DNA of 64,000 bases from Prorocentrum cordatum (taxonomy: Eukaryota; Sar; Dinophyceae; Prorocentrales; Prorocentraceae), in the NCBI GenBank assembly GCA_963575745.1, contig CAUYUJ010017976.1, positions 89,245-153,244 on the forward strand, given 5' to 3'. Positions 1-10,969 of the stretch are shown here, piece after piece (the stretch's first letter is position 1; each line of letters opens with the position of its first letter). The translations under genes were made by a program, and so were the position numbers. The notes beneath the pieces were generated by a model, which saw only the letters and a list, made by a program, of their open reading frames with translations, had not been told where the DNA came from and searched no databases.

Positions 1-1
1 C

Positions 2-295
2 ACAAGCAAGCTCGACAAGGGCACGGGCACGGGTCAGCTCGACAAGGGCAAGGACACGAAGCAGCCCGACAAGGGCACGGGCACGGGAGACCTCGACACG
101 GGCAAGGGCACGGCGCAGTTCGACAAGGGCAAGGGCACAGGCAAGGAGCAGCAACCCCGCGCGCGCTACGAGACGAGGCGCGGCATCTTGGAGGCCAGCT
201 CGCAGGCGAACTTCGAGCAGGTGGCAGACGAGCTGGAGACCGACGACGACAGCCCTACGTCGCCGTTCCACATCGTGGACCACGGGGTGTGCTGA
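2..295 (+). CDS. 3' end of a repetitive Lys/Gly/Thr-rich protein (partial)
   Basis: A frame is open from base 2 to a TGA at 293-295 (97 codons). Its start lies outside the window, so it has no in-window ATG. Residues 4-48 form five imperfect nine-residue repeats of the type [LPF]D[KT]GKGTxQ. Residues 49-97 are non-repetitive, with an acidic stretch (ELETDDD) and a C-terminus ending DHGVC. The change from repeat to complex sequence, with a stop directly before simple-repeat DNA, is what a real 3' end looks like. Function is not recognisable. The nine-residue repeat could be an extended or surface segment, but that is inference. Confidence 0.55.
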   Translation, partial: TSKLDKGTGTGQLDKGKDTKQPDKGTGTGDLDTGKGTAQFDKGKGTGKEQQPRARYETRRGILEASSQANFEQVADELETDDDSPTSPFHIVDHGVC

Positions 296-1400
296 TCAAA
301 CGTGGTGGGTGATGATGTGAACGTGGTGGCATCGATGCGTCATCGATGCGTCATCGATGACGCACCGATGACACCATGAACTAGTGCCGACGACGACAAA
401 TACGATGGACGTAACGGCTAACACGGGCGACTGCGACGACGGAGACGACGGGCATGACCACGACGACGACGACAACGACAACGATCGACGGCGGCCCGAC
501 GACCGGTGGTGGCCGACGAAATCAATCCGACCCAACGGCCCAGGAGGAGGAGGAGGAGGAGGAGGGGGAGGAGGAGGGGGAGGATGGGAAAAGAGGAGGA
601 GGAGGAGAAGGAGGAGGAGAAGACGGAGGAGACAGAGGAGGAGGGGGAGGGGGATGGGGAGGAGCAGGAGGATAAGGAAGAGGAGGAGAAAGAAGAGGAG
701 GAGGCGGAGGAGGAGGAAGATGAGGAGGAGGTGGTGGAGGAGGAGGAGGAGGGGGAGGAGGAGGTGGAGGAGGAGGAGGAGGAGGAGGAGGAGGATGGGG
801 AGCATGAGGAGGAGGACGACGACGACGACAGATACAACAGATGCGACGATTACGACAACGACGACATAAGTCGACGGCGGCCCGACGACCGGTGGCAGCC
901 GATGGCGCCGATCCGAAACAAGAGCCCAGAAAGAGGGGGGGGAGGAGAAGGAGGATGGGGAGATGGATAAGGTCAGAAGGAGGACAAGGAGGAGGACGAG
1001 GAGGAGGAGGAGGATAAGGAAAAGGAGGAGGAGGAGGCGTAGAAAGAGGGGGAGGAGGGCGAAGAGAAGGAGAAGGAGGAGGGGGATGAGGATTAGAGGA
1101 GGAGAGGAGCAGGAAGAGAAGCAGGAAGCGGACGAGGAGGATGAAGGATCCTTGCCGCCTCCCTCCCTGAGGACTTGAGGTGGAGGAAGCTCTGAGGCAC
1201 TGGCGCGCCGCGCGGTGCCTGAGCCACTGCGGCGCGCCGCCAGTGGCAAGGATGACGAGGGGGAATGATGGGGCATAAGAGGTGGAGGAGAGAAAGGACG
1301 AGAGGAGCGAGGATGAGGGGGAGAAGGGATGAAGGCGAGGAGGACGAGGAGGACGGATGGAGATACGAGGAGGAGGAGGAAGAGGAGGCGGAGGAGGAGG
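296..1400. repeat. Intergenic DNA dominated by (GGA)n purine tract
   Basis: 296-370 has 11-bp CATCGATGCGT repeats and 380-480 is GAC-rich. From about 538 to 1160 and again 1270-1400 the plus strand is almost entirely GGA/GAG. All frames are open here only because the repeat lacks stops. No gene is supported. The tract runs into the assembly gap. Confidence 0.9.
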
Positions 1401-1500
1401 NNNNNNNNNNNNNNNNNNNNNNNNNNNNNNNNNNNNNNNNNNNNNNNNNNNNNNNNNNNNNNNNNNNNNNNNNNNNNNNNNNNNNNNNNNNNNNNNNNNN
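1401..1500. other. Assembly gap (100 N)
   Basis: Exactly 100 undetermined bases, the usual placeholder for a gap of unknown size. It falls inside a GGA array, a typical place for an assembly to break. Confidence 0.99.
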
Positions 1501-1833
1501 CGCCAGCAAGGACTGCCGGGTCGCGCATTCGGGCCCGAAGTTCGACGCAAGGCCAACGCCGAGGCGAAGCCCGAGACGCAGCCTAAGCCGGCCGCGTCGC
1601 CCAAGCCGCGAGATGAACCGCCGGCTGGCGCAGGCTCTGACGGCGGGCCCGCGAGCAAGGAACAACGCGTGCAGGTTCGGGGACAATTCGTCTTCCGGCA
1701 CTGCTCCGAGCCGCCGCTAAGCGGCGGCCAGAAGGCGATCGAGCTAGGCGAGCCTGCAACGAGGCCACCGCCTTCTCCCCTCTTCCCTCCGCTGCCTAAC
1801 CCAGCGCCTCGGGGGCGCCGAGGAGGCAGATGA
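1501..1833 (+). CDS. Possible coding fragment after the gap
   Basis: The frame starting at 1501 is open to a TGA at 1831-1833. Its first part has non-simple composition (repeated KP/EAKPETQPKP pairs, then EQRVQVRGQFVFRHC). The second part turns Pro/Arg-rich like the other frames. It could be an exon of a gene truncated by the gap, or random open GC-rich sequence. A perfect 8-bp hairpin with loop TAA sits at about 1710-1728. Confidence 0.25.
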   Translation, partial: RQQGLPGRAFGPEVRRKANAEAKPETQPKPAASPKPRDEPPAGAGSDGGPASKEQRVQVRGQFVFRHCSEPPLSGGQKAIELGEPATRPPPSPLFPPLPNPAPRGRRGGR

Positions 1834-2651
1834 TCTGCAGTGTCAGCCCGGCCGCGTTCGACGAGTGGGCGCTGGGCGCAGCCGCCGCGTTGGGCGTCGC
1901 GAGCTCGAGCGTCGGCGGCGCGGAGGGCTGGCGGCGCGTGGCTAACCCTGCGCCGGTGTTAATCGCGCCATTAGGGTCATAATGTTCCGGGCCCTGGGGG
2001 GTGAATAATTTGTTCACGGGGATCTCGAGGTCGAGATGCGCGATGGGTCTAAAATGACATCCGAGCTGATCTGGAGAAGCTTTCCCTTGGAGCTTGTTTG
2101 AAAGAGCTGGGTGGGCGCGAGTCCTAAACGCAGCGCGATGGTAGAATATTGCGCCGGTCGCTCTTGGGGGGCCTGCCTGCCGGGGGAGGAGGGCCAGGGG
2201 GGAATGCAAGAGAAATCAATGGTTCGGACCTATCGCATTCAACGTGTAAAGCTAATGGTTTGTATGTGGTTTTCTACGTGTCGCGCAGGGGTGCTGGTGG
2301 CTCCTCTTTGGGCTGAGGCGACGGGCAAGTTCATCTCGGGCGCGTTCGGCGATGGCGGCGATGAACGGCAGGTTTCCTGTTTCGGTCCCATCCGACTTCT
2401 TTCGTTTACGGGGTCCTATGCTCACCGCGATATAGCAGGCGTAGCACTGGGGCGCCGCGCGGGGCCGCGACCCACGTGAGAGGTGCGTCGGAAAGGGGGT
2501 CTCTGAGAGGGTGGTGATGCCGACGAAGAGTGCTGATGATGATAACAAACGCTCCTCATGATACAATTATTCAGTGCACGATTCGTGTTTCCCCTGGTGG
2601 CGATGAAGTTCGCCCGCGCCGCTCCGCCCGCCTATCACATTTAAGTGCCCC
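1834..2651. other. Region without recognised feature
   Basis: Complex, moderately GC-rich sequence. I see no convincing gene, RNA or repeat. It may hold the decayed 5' part of the adjacent retroelement. Confidence 0.5.
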
Positions 2652-3822
2652 GTGGATAATCGTGACTCAGGGATTGGGGGGGTGCTCTATCGTCGAGGGC
2701 GCGCGGCTGCTGAGGTTTGGGCTGCAGGGGGTGCTATCGGATCAATCGGGGCGGTCGCGACCGACGTGGGCTCGATGGGGGGGGGGGCCGTCGCGGCCGC
2801 TGCGCCGCCGCGCGCGCCGAACTCGCTTGCGCTCGATCGGAGGTGCGCTGCGATTGGCTTCGGCTTTTCTTGGCGCCCGTGCCAGTTGAGGCCAGATTTT
2901 TATTGGCCAGGCGGCCTGCATATCAATTGCGACGTCGACGAGCATTGTGCTCCCTTCGTCCGCTCCCGCGCGTTGGCGGTGGCGGTGGTGGTTGCAGCCG
3001 GGTGGCGGCGCCTGTCGCACTTCCAGACGATTGGCGATTCTGGGCCCGCCGATCCCCCCATGCAGCCTATGCTGTGCGACGGGCCTGCGATCGCCCCGGT
3101 CCCGGGGCCAGCAGATGAGGGTGGCCAATCTCTTTCGGCCGACGTTCAGCGGCTGCCCGGCGAGGCCGAGCGGGCCGCGCGCGACGCCGAGGCGGACGTT
3201 GTCGCCGACGAGTCCAATTTCGCCGTCAAGACAATCGAGCCGAATGACGTGGGGCAGGAGTACAGCGCGCCGTGCAACGACGGCAACTCGGCCGATCATG
3301 AGAGCATGCGCCTGCCGCGGCTCAAGGGCTGTCCCGTCTGCGACAACAGCAAGCATCTGCGCGGGCGCAGGGTGCAGCGCAAGGATCTTATGGTGCACGT
3401 CACTGGCAAGGCCGCGATCGACGGGCCTGTCGGGGCGATGCGCCACGTGGACTGGCCGGGGATCCGCCAGGGCACCCTGGCCTACAAGATCGCGCAGCGT
3501 GCACTCGTGCTTGCCGACAATTTGACGCTGTTCACGGGCGCGGGGCCTTTGAAATTTAAGGAAGCCAAGGTGGTGGTGGAGTTGATTCATCGTTCCGATG
3601 AGCTGCCGCCGGCGATCCTGGCGGCCCGACCGTGCGGCCGATTTTTTGGCGACCGCCCGGATCGTCAGAGTTCAGCGGCCTCTCGCCCACTTCACCCCTG
3701 TGCCGTATAGGCGCGCCTCGAGGGCCGGGCGGTCCAACCGCGCCGCCTCCGAGGGCGCCCGCGCGGCGCTCGTGCAGTCTGGCTTTGGCGAGGCGTGGTG
3801 GCACATAGCGCTGCTGTTCTGA
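2652..3822 (+). pseudogene. Copia pre-integrase and integrase fragment
   Basis: The frame open over 2652-3710 has a Pro/Ala-rich N-terminus, then near 3300-3400 a segment like the copia gag-pre-integrase module: a short Leu-Pro run followed by GCPVC and a basic stretch. A plausible integrase core (LTLFTGAGPLKF, VVVELIHR) follows near 3520-3590. The reading then moves to another frame (3598-3822), which carries the conserved end of the integrase core: NRAASEGARAALVQSG and EAWWHIAL, the alpha-helix and Trp-Trp segment before RT in copia elements. A frameshift between about 3590 and 3730 is needed. The fragment ends at a TGA or TAG near 3820. Confidence 0.75.
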
Positions 3823-4910
3823 ATCTCCTCGTAAAATGGCTTCATTGTCGGGGCCGACGGCGTGGCTCTCTCCACTTGCGACGGCGCAATCGGAGGCCGC
3901 CCTACAGGCAGTGCGCGTTTGGGGGCTGGTGCTCCTGGCCCCGGCGGACCCGGTGGACGTGGCGATTGGTCCAGGGGGGAGGTCGGCGTCCAGCTGCGGC
4001 GCGACGCCGCTCCCCTGGTTCGCGTTTGGGGGCCGATCGGCCAAGGCGGCGGTCAGGGGGGCGTGCGATGTCTTTTCCCCGGAGGACGTCGTGTTCTGGT
4101 TCAAGCAGCGCCTCGCGATGCACGGGGCGACGGTCGACAAGTCGTTGCCAGCGCCGCAGGCGGGCGAGGGCGATGAAGGGAATTGGGGCATGGTGGAGGA
4201 GAAGGAGGGGGGGGGCGGTGTCGAGCATTTCGATGGCAAGTGGGAGGAGAACGCCGCCATATTCGAAGTGTCGGTCCCGTTGGGCCACGCGCTCGCGCTG
4301 GTGCAGGACGTGGGCGGCGATCTCGAGGCAAAGCCCGACGCGGACGGGATCGCAGGTGCGTTTCCGCCCGTCGACGCCGACGGCCAGGGCGCGGGGCAGG
4401 CAGTGGAGGGCATCTAGCTGGAGATCACCGCCGTCGAGGGTGGCCAGGCGCCGCCAGGGTGGGGGGTGGGCCGTTTCGGGGCTGGCGACAAAGGGCGCCT
4501 GGTGCATGTTCCTCCGTGGTCTCGACGTCCGCCGACCTGTGGGCCAGATGTATGGCGCGGCGTCGGGCGGCGCGCTCAGCGAGTTCTTCTCGTCGAGTGG
4601 GATGCGAAGGACGTGTCGGAGTTCAACGGGCAGGAAACGAGAATATCTACGTGGCTTAAGGTGAAAGCAATGGGAATTATCCACCCAACTGTGCCCATGG
4701 CCGCGGTGGTCCGGCAGCCAGTCGGAGGGGCTGCCGTGGGCGCGTCAGAGCTGCGGCCAGAGACGGGCGCGAGAGATGGCGGACATTCCCAGAATTACAT
4801 GCGCGAGCACGGAGCATCTGCGCAGGATTTGGGCGGCAGTTTGGCCGGGGGCCTTGTGCAGCATGTGCGCAACATGATCATTGCTGGCGACTGCATGTTC
4901 GCGCTGATAG

Positions 4911-5774
4911 TTGGGGCGAGATGGCGGCGGCGAGCTAGCTGCGAACGTCCGCGAGCGCGGCCTAGCCGTATGGGTCACTGCCGAAGTGGGCATCGCCAAG
5001 AAGAGCACCAATCAAGCGCAGTGTCGTTGGCTGCGGTCGGCGCGCCCCTCGGGCTCGAGGGCAGGGGCGCGCGCGCCGAGAAGGCGCGGGCGATCGCGGC
5101 GGCGCGCCTGGGCGCCCCCGTCGAGCTGGAGAGGCGCGTCGAGATCGCGGATCACATCCTGGAGTCCGCTTCCGTGGAGTGGTGGGGCCGCTTCGAGGCC
5201 GCCAGCGCGCTGGGCGCGCGGGAACTTGCGAGGTTATTCTGGCGGGCGTTGCGGCCTTTCGTTCCGCGCGTGGCTTCCGAGTGCATTTCTGAGCGCGTGC
5301 TGCCGCTGGGCCCGCCGCATCTCCCCCGAGGACGTTGTCGTCGGCAGCGTCTTCGTCACCTTCGGGCGCAAGAACTTAGATGTCCGGGGCAGATGGAAGT
5401 TCGGTGCGCGCGCAGTGTTTCAAGGGGGGAACGCGTGGGCGAGGACTGTCAGGAACGCCTGCGAGACCACGGAGGGCGCGTCAGATTCTCCCGCCAGCCC
5501 CGCGGCTGCGCGCTGCGCCTTCGCGGTTTCGCTGATGGCGCAAATGGCTCGCGCGCGCCAGGGCTTCTGTCGGGGGCGCCCGGGGGCGGCGATAGGCGCC
5601 GGCGCGGGCCCTGGCGCGGTCGACCTCGTGACGCTCCCGCGGCGTTGGTGGCCCGAGGACAGGTCCTACGACGTGCTCGACACAGCGTTTATCATCGGGC
5701 TCGTCGGCTGGGCGAAGGTCGAGGGCGGGCGCGGCGCGCGGGTGCGCTGCGCCGGGGGCATCGCGGCCATCTAG
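4911..5774 (+). pseudogene. Copia reverse transcriptase fragment
   Basis: Around 5319-5450 the frame reads SPEDVVVGSVFVTFGRKN, then WKFGARAVFQGGN, the fingers motif of copia RT (the usual form is K-A-R-x-V-x-x-G). DSPASPAAARCAF follows, the place of the conserved Pro-x-x-x-x-x-R segment. The catalytic block that should come next has decayed: where a D-x-x-x-A-Y-L motif is expected the frame has a Gly/Arg run. It recovers as DLVTLPRRWWPED near 5620-5660, like the leucine-proline-x-x-trp-trp stretch seen after it in relatives. A stop at 5772-5774 ends it. Upstream, 4911-5310 has no recognisable motif. Confidence 0.75.
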
Positions 5775-5992
5775 GCGGGCGGCTTCATGTTGGCGGCGAC
5801 CGCGGCGAACGCCCTGGAGCGCTGAGGGGGGGGCTCGGCCGCCGCGTCGTCTTTCAGGAGCAATGCGCCGACGTCCTCCTGCACCTCGGGGCGGTCTGTA
5901 ATTTCCAAGAGGTTGGCCTCTGATGTCCGCTGCAGCCGAGGGCGATTGTTGCGAGTGCGGGCAGCTACCTGCTCAACTTTGCCAAGCTAATC

Positions 5993-6399
5993 ATGGGCGA
6001 GAACGCTGGAGCTTTGCGGAGGGCGAGGACGCCGTTCCTTCCGGAAGCCGCGTCGTGGACGCCCGCGGACGACGAGCTGGGGGTCTTCCAGACTTCGGCT
6101 GCTTCGTTCGTTGCTTCTGGACTTTATGCTGGCCTGGTCTGCCGTCCCGACCTCAGCGTGGCGATCCAGCGCGCGTACGACATGGTCCGTGACGGATGAC
6201 GCATGGCCAATCAGGCTTACGGCTTGTATGAGGGAACACCACGACCTGGAGTTGTGTTGCAGTTTAGGCCCGAGCGACCTGGGCAACTTAGAAACGGGAC
6301 CCTGGTCAGACACAGACTGGAGTGGCGATGCTAGTGCCAGGGGTGCGAGCGGTCGATTTTGCGAATTGCGTGTGTGTGTGTTTTTCGGGCTAATTGGCG
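5993..6399 (+). pseudogene. Copia RT C-terminal / RNase H fragment
   Basis: The frame 5993-6199 contains ASFVASGLYAGLVCRPDLSV, matching the copia block that precedes RNase H (form: Y-A-x-x-x-R-P-D-x-x-x-A). Reading then shifts by one frame and continues to about 6399 with a His/Leu-rich helix and WSDTDWSGDA...GASGRFCEL. This is the copia RNase H opening, where an Asp-x-Asp-Trp-x-Gly-Asp is followed by Ser-Gly-Arg-Phe. The first RNase H aspartates are kept. The rest of RNase H is missing, because the sequence passes at 6400-6440 into GGCC-CTTGG repeats. So the element is both frameshifted and 3'-truncated. Confidence 0.75.
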
Positions 6400-6439
6400 C
6401 GCGGTCCTGGACAATCTGGGAGCGCTCTTGGGCCCCTCC

Positions 6440-6735
6440 TGAAACTATCTACGGTCGCCGCTGGGCACCCTGTTGGAGCCCCCCATTGAGCCGTGGGGTA
6501 TGCTGGAGTCCGTTTTGACGCCTTCGTTGAGGCTTCTTCGGGCCCTGTTGGGGCACCTCTTCGGACCATGTTTGCGCAACTCTTGGAGTTCTTCCTGTGC
6601 CCCTTTCGGCCTTCCTTCCTTTGGGGTCTGCTCGTGCCAATTCTTGGAGCCCTCTCCGGCAGTTGCTGTGGGCCACTTCGGAGCATCTTCTTGTTCCCAA
6701 CCATCCTGTGGTGTTGGGTCCTCGTTTTGAAGAGA
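6440..6735. repeat. Degenerate GGCC-CTTGG repeat tract
   Basis: Imperfect short repeats of the kind CTTCGGGCCCTGTTGGGG. The same family recurs at 8581-8765, 45.4-48.9 kb and in both arms of the 52-59 kb inverted repeat. No gene. Confidence 0.6.
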
Positions 6736-6779
6736 CGGTGCCCCGCGTCTCCTTCCTCCTCTCCTCCTCCGCCTCCTCT

Positions 6780-6800
6780 CCCCTCCTATCATCCTCATCG

Positions 6801-6844
<44 letters not shown>

Positions 6845-6960
6845 GTCATGATCATCATTACCATCATCAGTATCATCATCATTCCTCTCCTCTCCTCTCC
6901 TCTCCTCTTCTCTCCTCTCCCCTCCTCTCCTCTCCTCCTCTCCTCTCCTCCTCTCCTCTT
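6780..6960. repeat. (ATC)n then (CCTCT)n microsatellites
   Basis: 6787-6880 is ATC/CAT triplet repeat. 6880-6960 is a CCTCT-type pyrimidine tract. Confidence 0.95.
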
Positions 6961-6976
6961 CACCCACCCAGTACAC

Positions 6977-8494
6977 CGTTTCGTGGCCCCATAGGGAGCT
7001 CCACCGAAGGCCCCAGTGCCCGCGCCCGCATGCGTCACCCACACCCAATTCGGCACACCCCTCACACGTTTCGTGGCTCCATAGGGAGCTCCACCGAAGG
7101 CCCCAGTGCCCGCGCCCGCATGCGTCACCCACACCCATTTCGGCACACCCCTCACACGTTTCGTGGCTCCATAGGGAGCTCCACCGAAGGCCCCAGTGCG
7201 GCCGCATGCGTCACCCACACCCATTTCGGCACACCCCTCACACGTTTCGTGGCCCATAGGGAGCTCCACCGAAGGCCCAGTGCATGCGTCACCCACACCC
7301 ATGCGGCACACCCCTCACACGTTTCGTGGCTCCATAGGGAGCTCCACCGAAGGCCCCAGTGCCCGCGCCCGCATGCGTCACCCACGCCCATTTCGGCACA
7401 CCCCTCACACGTTTCGTGGCTCCATAGGGAGCTCCACCGAAGGCCCCAGTGCCCGCGCCCGCATGCGTCACCCACACCCATTTCGGCACACCCCTCACAC
7501 GCTTCGTGGCTCCATAGAGAGCTCCACCGAAGGCCCCAGTGCCCGCGGCCGCATGCGTCACCCACACCCATTTCGGCACACCCCTCACACGTTTCGTGGC
7601 TCCATAGGGAGCTCCACCGAATGCCCCAGTGCCCGCGCCGCATGCGTCACCCACACCCATTTCGGCACACCCCTCACACGTTTCGTGGCTCCATAGGGAG
7701 CTCCACCGAAGGCCCCAGTGCCCGCGCCCGCATGCGTCACCCACACCCATTTCGGCACACCCCTCACACGTTTCGTGGCTCCATAGGGAGCTCCACCGAA
7801 GGCCCCAGTGCCCGCGCCCGCATGCGTCACCCACACACCATTTCGGCACACCCCTCACACGCTTCGTGGTTCCATAGGGAGCTCCACCGAAGGCCCCAGT
7901 GCCCGCGCCCACATGCATCACCCACACCCATTCGGCACACCCCTCACACGTTTCGTGGCCCATAGGGAGCTCCACCGAAGGCCCCAGTGCCCGCGCCCGC
8001 ATGCGTCCCACCCCATTTCGGCACCCACACGTTTCGTAGCTCGGGAGCTCCACCGAAGGCCCCAGTGCCCGCGCCCGCATGCGTTTTCGGCACACCCCTC
8101 ACACGTTTCGTGGCTCCATAGGGAGCTCCACCGAAGGCCCCAGTGCCCGCGCCCGCATGCGTCAGCCACACCCATGTCGGCACACCCCTCACACGTTTCG
8201 TGGCCCCCGAGGGAGCTCCGCCGAATGCCCCAGTGCCCGCGCCCGCATGCGTCACCCACACCCATTTCGGCACGCCCTTCACGCGTTCCGTGGCCCCATA
8301 AGGAGCTCCGCCGAATGTCCCAGTGGGTGTGCCCGCATGCGTCCCGCACACCCATTTCGGCACACCCCTCACACGTTTCGTGGCCCCATAGGGGGCTCCA
8401 CCGAAGGCCCCAGTGGGTGTGCCCGCATGCGCCCCGCACACCCATTTCGGCACACCCCTCGTACGTTTCGTGGCCCCGTAGGGGGCTCCACCGA
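6977..8494. repeat. 90-bp tandem satellite, 17 units plus a partial
   Basis: The landmark CGTTTCGTGG recurs at 6977, 7067, 7157, 7243, 7320, 7410, 7500 (variant), 7590, 7679, 7769, 7860, 7949, 8030, 8104, 8194, 8284 (variant), 8374 and 8464. Most steps are exactly 90 bp, the others 74, 77, 81, 86, 89 or 91. Conserved blocks include GGAGCTCCACCGAAGGCCCC and CATGCGTCACCCACACCC. The last units (from about 8190) carry shared variants (CGCCGAATG, GTGGGTGTGCC), so the array has an older edge. Confidence 0.95.
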
Positions 8495-9359
8495 GAAGAT
8501 ATTCACAATTGCAGTATTCACAATGGCATATGGTTGGGTCCTTCGCCAGGATAATTTTTTTGCAGGGCGTTTCCCTCGTTTCTCTTGAGGCCACTTGGGA
8601 CCGTCTTCGAGCCCTCTTGGGGCACCTCCCCAGGCGCTCCCGTGCCCGCCCTGGAGCTTCTTGGGGCCCTCTTCGAATCTCGCTTGGGCTCTCGTGGTGC
8701 TCTTGGGATCTTCTTGATCTGCCTGTCGGACTTCTCCTGGTCCCCCATTCAGGCGCTCTTGAGATCTTCGTGCCGCGCTTTGTGTGGAGTCGTCTCTGCT
8801 TGGTTCACGCTCTCAATGTATACTGCTTCTCCCCATGTTCGAGCAAATTGTGGGCTAATCTGGCGGGTGCGTGTGTGCGTGCGCACCTGCACACACTTGT
8901 GAGGCCGTCAAAGATTGAGTGGATCTTGCTAGAACCTAAACGCGCGAAGCACGTGTGGTTTTACTCTATGTAACGTGTGCATGCTTAAATATATGTTGTT
9001 ATTTGAACATCTATATCTAGGCGTTGACCATTAGCTGTGCCGTTGGTAATCACATGGGAAATGTTGCGGTCGACGTTCCAGGGGAACGGTCCGATCGTGG
9101 TCAGATCTGGGACCCAGGATGGGGCCCGAAGCCTTCCTTCGTGTAGCCAGGCTTCGCCTTTGCGACCAACGCCGACGTCGACAATTTATGGCCGCGCACA
9201 CACACATACACATTTTTTATTTGGGTCCCTTTCTTTCCGTATGTATGTACACACTCTTCATGTATACATGTATGTACCAGAGGGAGAGGGGCCGAACGGT
9301 CATTCACCGTCCCTCGGTGCGTGGCTGAAATGGGGTTCCGCGGTAAGGATTGTTGATGC
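8495..9359. other. No gene; short repeats
   Basis: 8581-8765 is again GGCC-CTTGG type repeat. 8870-8900 and 9195-9290 hold TG/CA and TATG-like microsatellite. The rest is unremarkable complex sequence without a supported gene. Confidence 0.5.
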
Positions 9360-9600
9360 GTTGTTGTTGTGACTGTTGTGATTGTTGTTGTCGTTGTTGT
9401 TGTTGCGGTTGTTGTTGTGGTTGTTGTTGCTGCTGTTATTGTTGTCGTTGGTGCTGTGGTTGTTGTGATTGTCGTTGTTGTTGTTGATGTTGAACAAGGC
9501 GGGTTTGAAGGTCGCCCCTACCCGCCAGCAGCCAACAACCAGCAACCCAACCCACACCCATCAACCCAGCAACCCAACAACCCAGCCTTCGACCCCCCCC
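9360..9600. repeat. (GTT)n followed by CAACCCAG repeats
   Basis: 9360-9495 is imperfect GTT/TTG triplet repeat. 9525-9590 is a short CAACCCAG-type array. Confidence 0.9.
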
Positions 9601-9639
9601 CTCTGGGGCCTCTCCCCGCGTAGAGCTAACAATACTAGT

Positions 9640-10107
9640 GCTATCATTGCTAGTACTACACTGCCACTACTAGTGCTAGTATTGCTGCTACTGCTACTAG
9701 TAGTACTACTACTTTTAGTACCACCACTACTAGTATACGTAGTCGTAGTAGTAGTAGTACTACTACTACTACTACTACTACGACGACTACTATTGGTATT
9801 ACGATCACTACTAGTATTACTAGTACTAGTCGTATCAGTACTGGTACTATTACTGGTACGACCACTATTACTTTTCCTTTTACTAGTACTAATAGTACGA
9901 CTACTGGTACTACCAGTACTACTAGTACTACTCGTAGTACGACTACTACTAGCGCTACTAGTACAACTACCACTACCACTACCACTACTACTACTCCTAC
10001 TACTACTACTGCTACTACTCCTATTACTACTACTACTACTACTACAACTACGATTACTCGTACTACTCGTAGTAGTAGTAGTAGTCGTATTAGTAGTAGT
10101 AGTAGTC

Positions 10108-10139
<32 letters not shown>

Positions 10140-10154
10140 CGTAGTCGTAGTCGT

Positions 10155-10186
<32 letters not shown>

Positions 10187-10195
10187 TAGTAATAA

Positions 10196-10234
<39 letters not shown>

Positions 10235-10248
10235 TCGTAGTCGTAGTC

Positions 10249-10331
<83 letters not shown>

Positions 10332-10562
10332 CGTAGTAGTAGTAGTAGTCGTAGTAGTAGTAGTAGTAGTACTACTACTACTACCAACGCCACTCGTACT
10401 ACTAGCACGTACTAGCACTACTAATACTACAGGTACGGCAAGTAGTATGAGTACTACAACTATTCTTACTGCTAGTACTACCAGTACTACTAATTTCATT
10501 ATTACTACTATTTCCACACTTATTACTAGTATTACGACTACTAGTACTCGTACTAGTACTAG

Positions 10563-10621
<59 letters not shown>

Positions 10622-10640
10622 TTATTACCCCTACTCCGAG
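9640..10640. repeat. 1-kb ACT/AGT triplet array with polarity switches
   Basis: About 9640-10065 is ACT/CTA repeat. About 10068-10370 is its complement (AGT, with interspersed CGT). About 10370-10640 is ACT again. Adjacent blocks are reverse complements of one another and could fold. Long frames here are repeat artefacts. Confidence 0.95.
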
Positions 10641-10654
10641 TACTACTTCTACAG

Positions 10655-10885
10655 GGTCTGTATGGGGTCTTCTGTAGGGTTCCAGCAGGGACCGTACAGG
10701 CCCTGCAGGATCTCTCCAGGTTTTCTAGAGGGGTCCTATAGGGACCTCTATAGGGTTTCCATCGGGACCCTGTAGGGACCTTACAGGTTCTGCAGGATTC
10801 TATAGGGTTTCTTTAGTGATCCAATGGGGATCCTGTATGGGGTCTCTATAGGGACCTTGCAGGCCCTGCGTGATTCCCCATATCC
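10655..10885. repeat. Short copy of the 11-bp CTATAGGG array
   Basis: Degenerate repeats such as CCTATAGGGACC and CCCTGCAGG. It is the same family as the long array at 26740-27698, about 16 kb away. Confidence 0.85.
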
Positions 10886-10969
10886 TAAGGATTGGGGTTC
10901 TTGTTATTACTCTGACGCCTCCCACTCCTCCTCCTCCTTCTTCCTCCCGCTCGCGCCTCCCTCCTCCCA

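Larger units (their letters stand above)
2652..6399 (+). mobile_element. Degenerate Ty1/copia-like LTR retrotransposon, internal part
   Basis: Three copia polyprotein blocks follow each other in correct order on the plus strand but in different frames: a Cys-containing pre-integrase segment and integrase end (about 3318-3822), the reverse-transcriptase fingers/palm region (about 5319-5774), and the RT C-terminus with the start of RNase H (5993-6399). Stops and frameshifts separate them, so it cannot make one polyprotein. The segment 3823-4910 should hold the integrase-RT linker; I can assign only open but unconserved sequence there. No LTRs were recognised. The wording of the blocks matches copia-type elements abundant in dinoflagellate genomes (from memory of the family). 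Confidence 0.8.

Noticed and set aside
296-1528. Long open frames of Leu/Ser/Pro or Glu/Arg
   Set aside because: They only translate the GGA/TCC repeat and even run through the N gap.
6977-8494. CRISPR-like array
   Set aside because: Units are contiguous with no unique spacers, and the DNA is eukaryotic.
6449-8594. Long frames of a 30-residue repeat on both strands
   Set aside because: Translation of the 90-bp satellite; indels not divisible by three show no selection for a frame.
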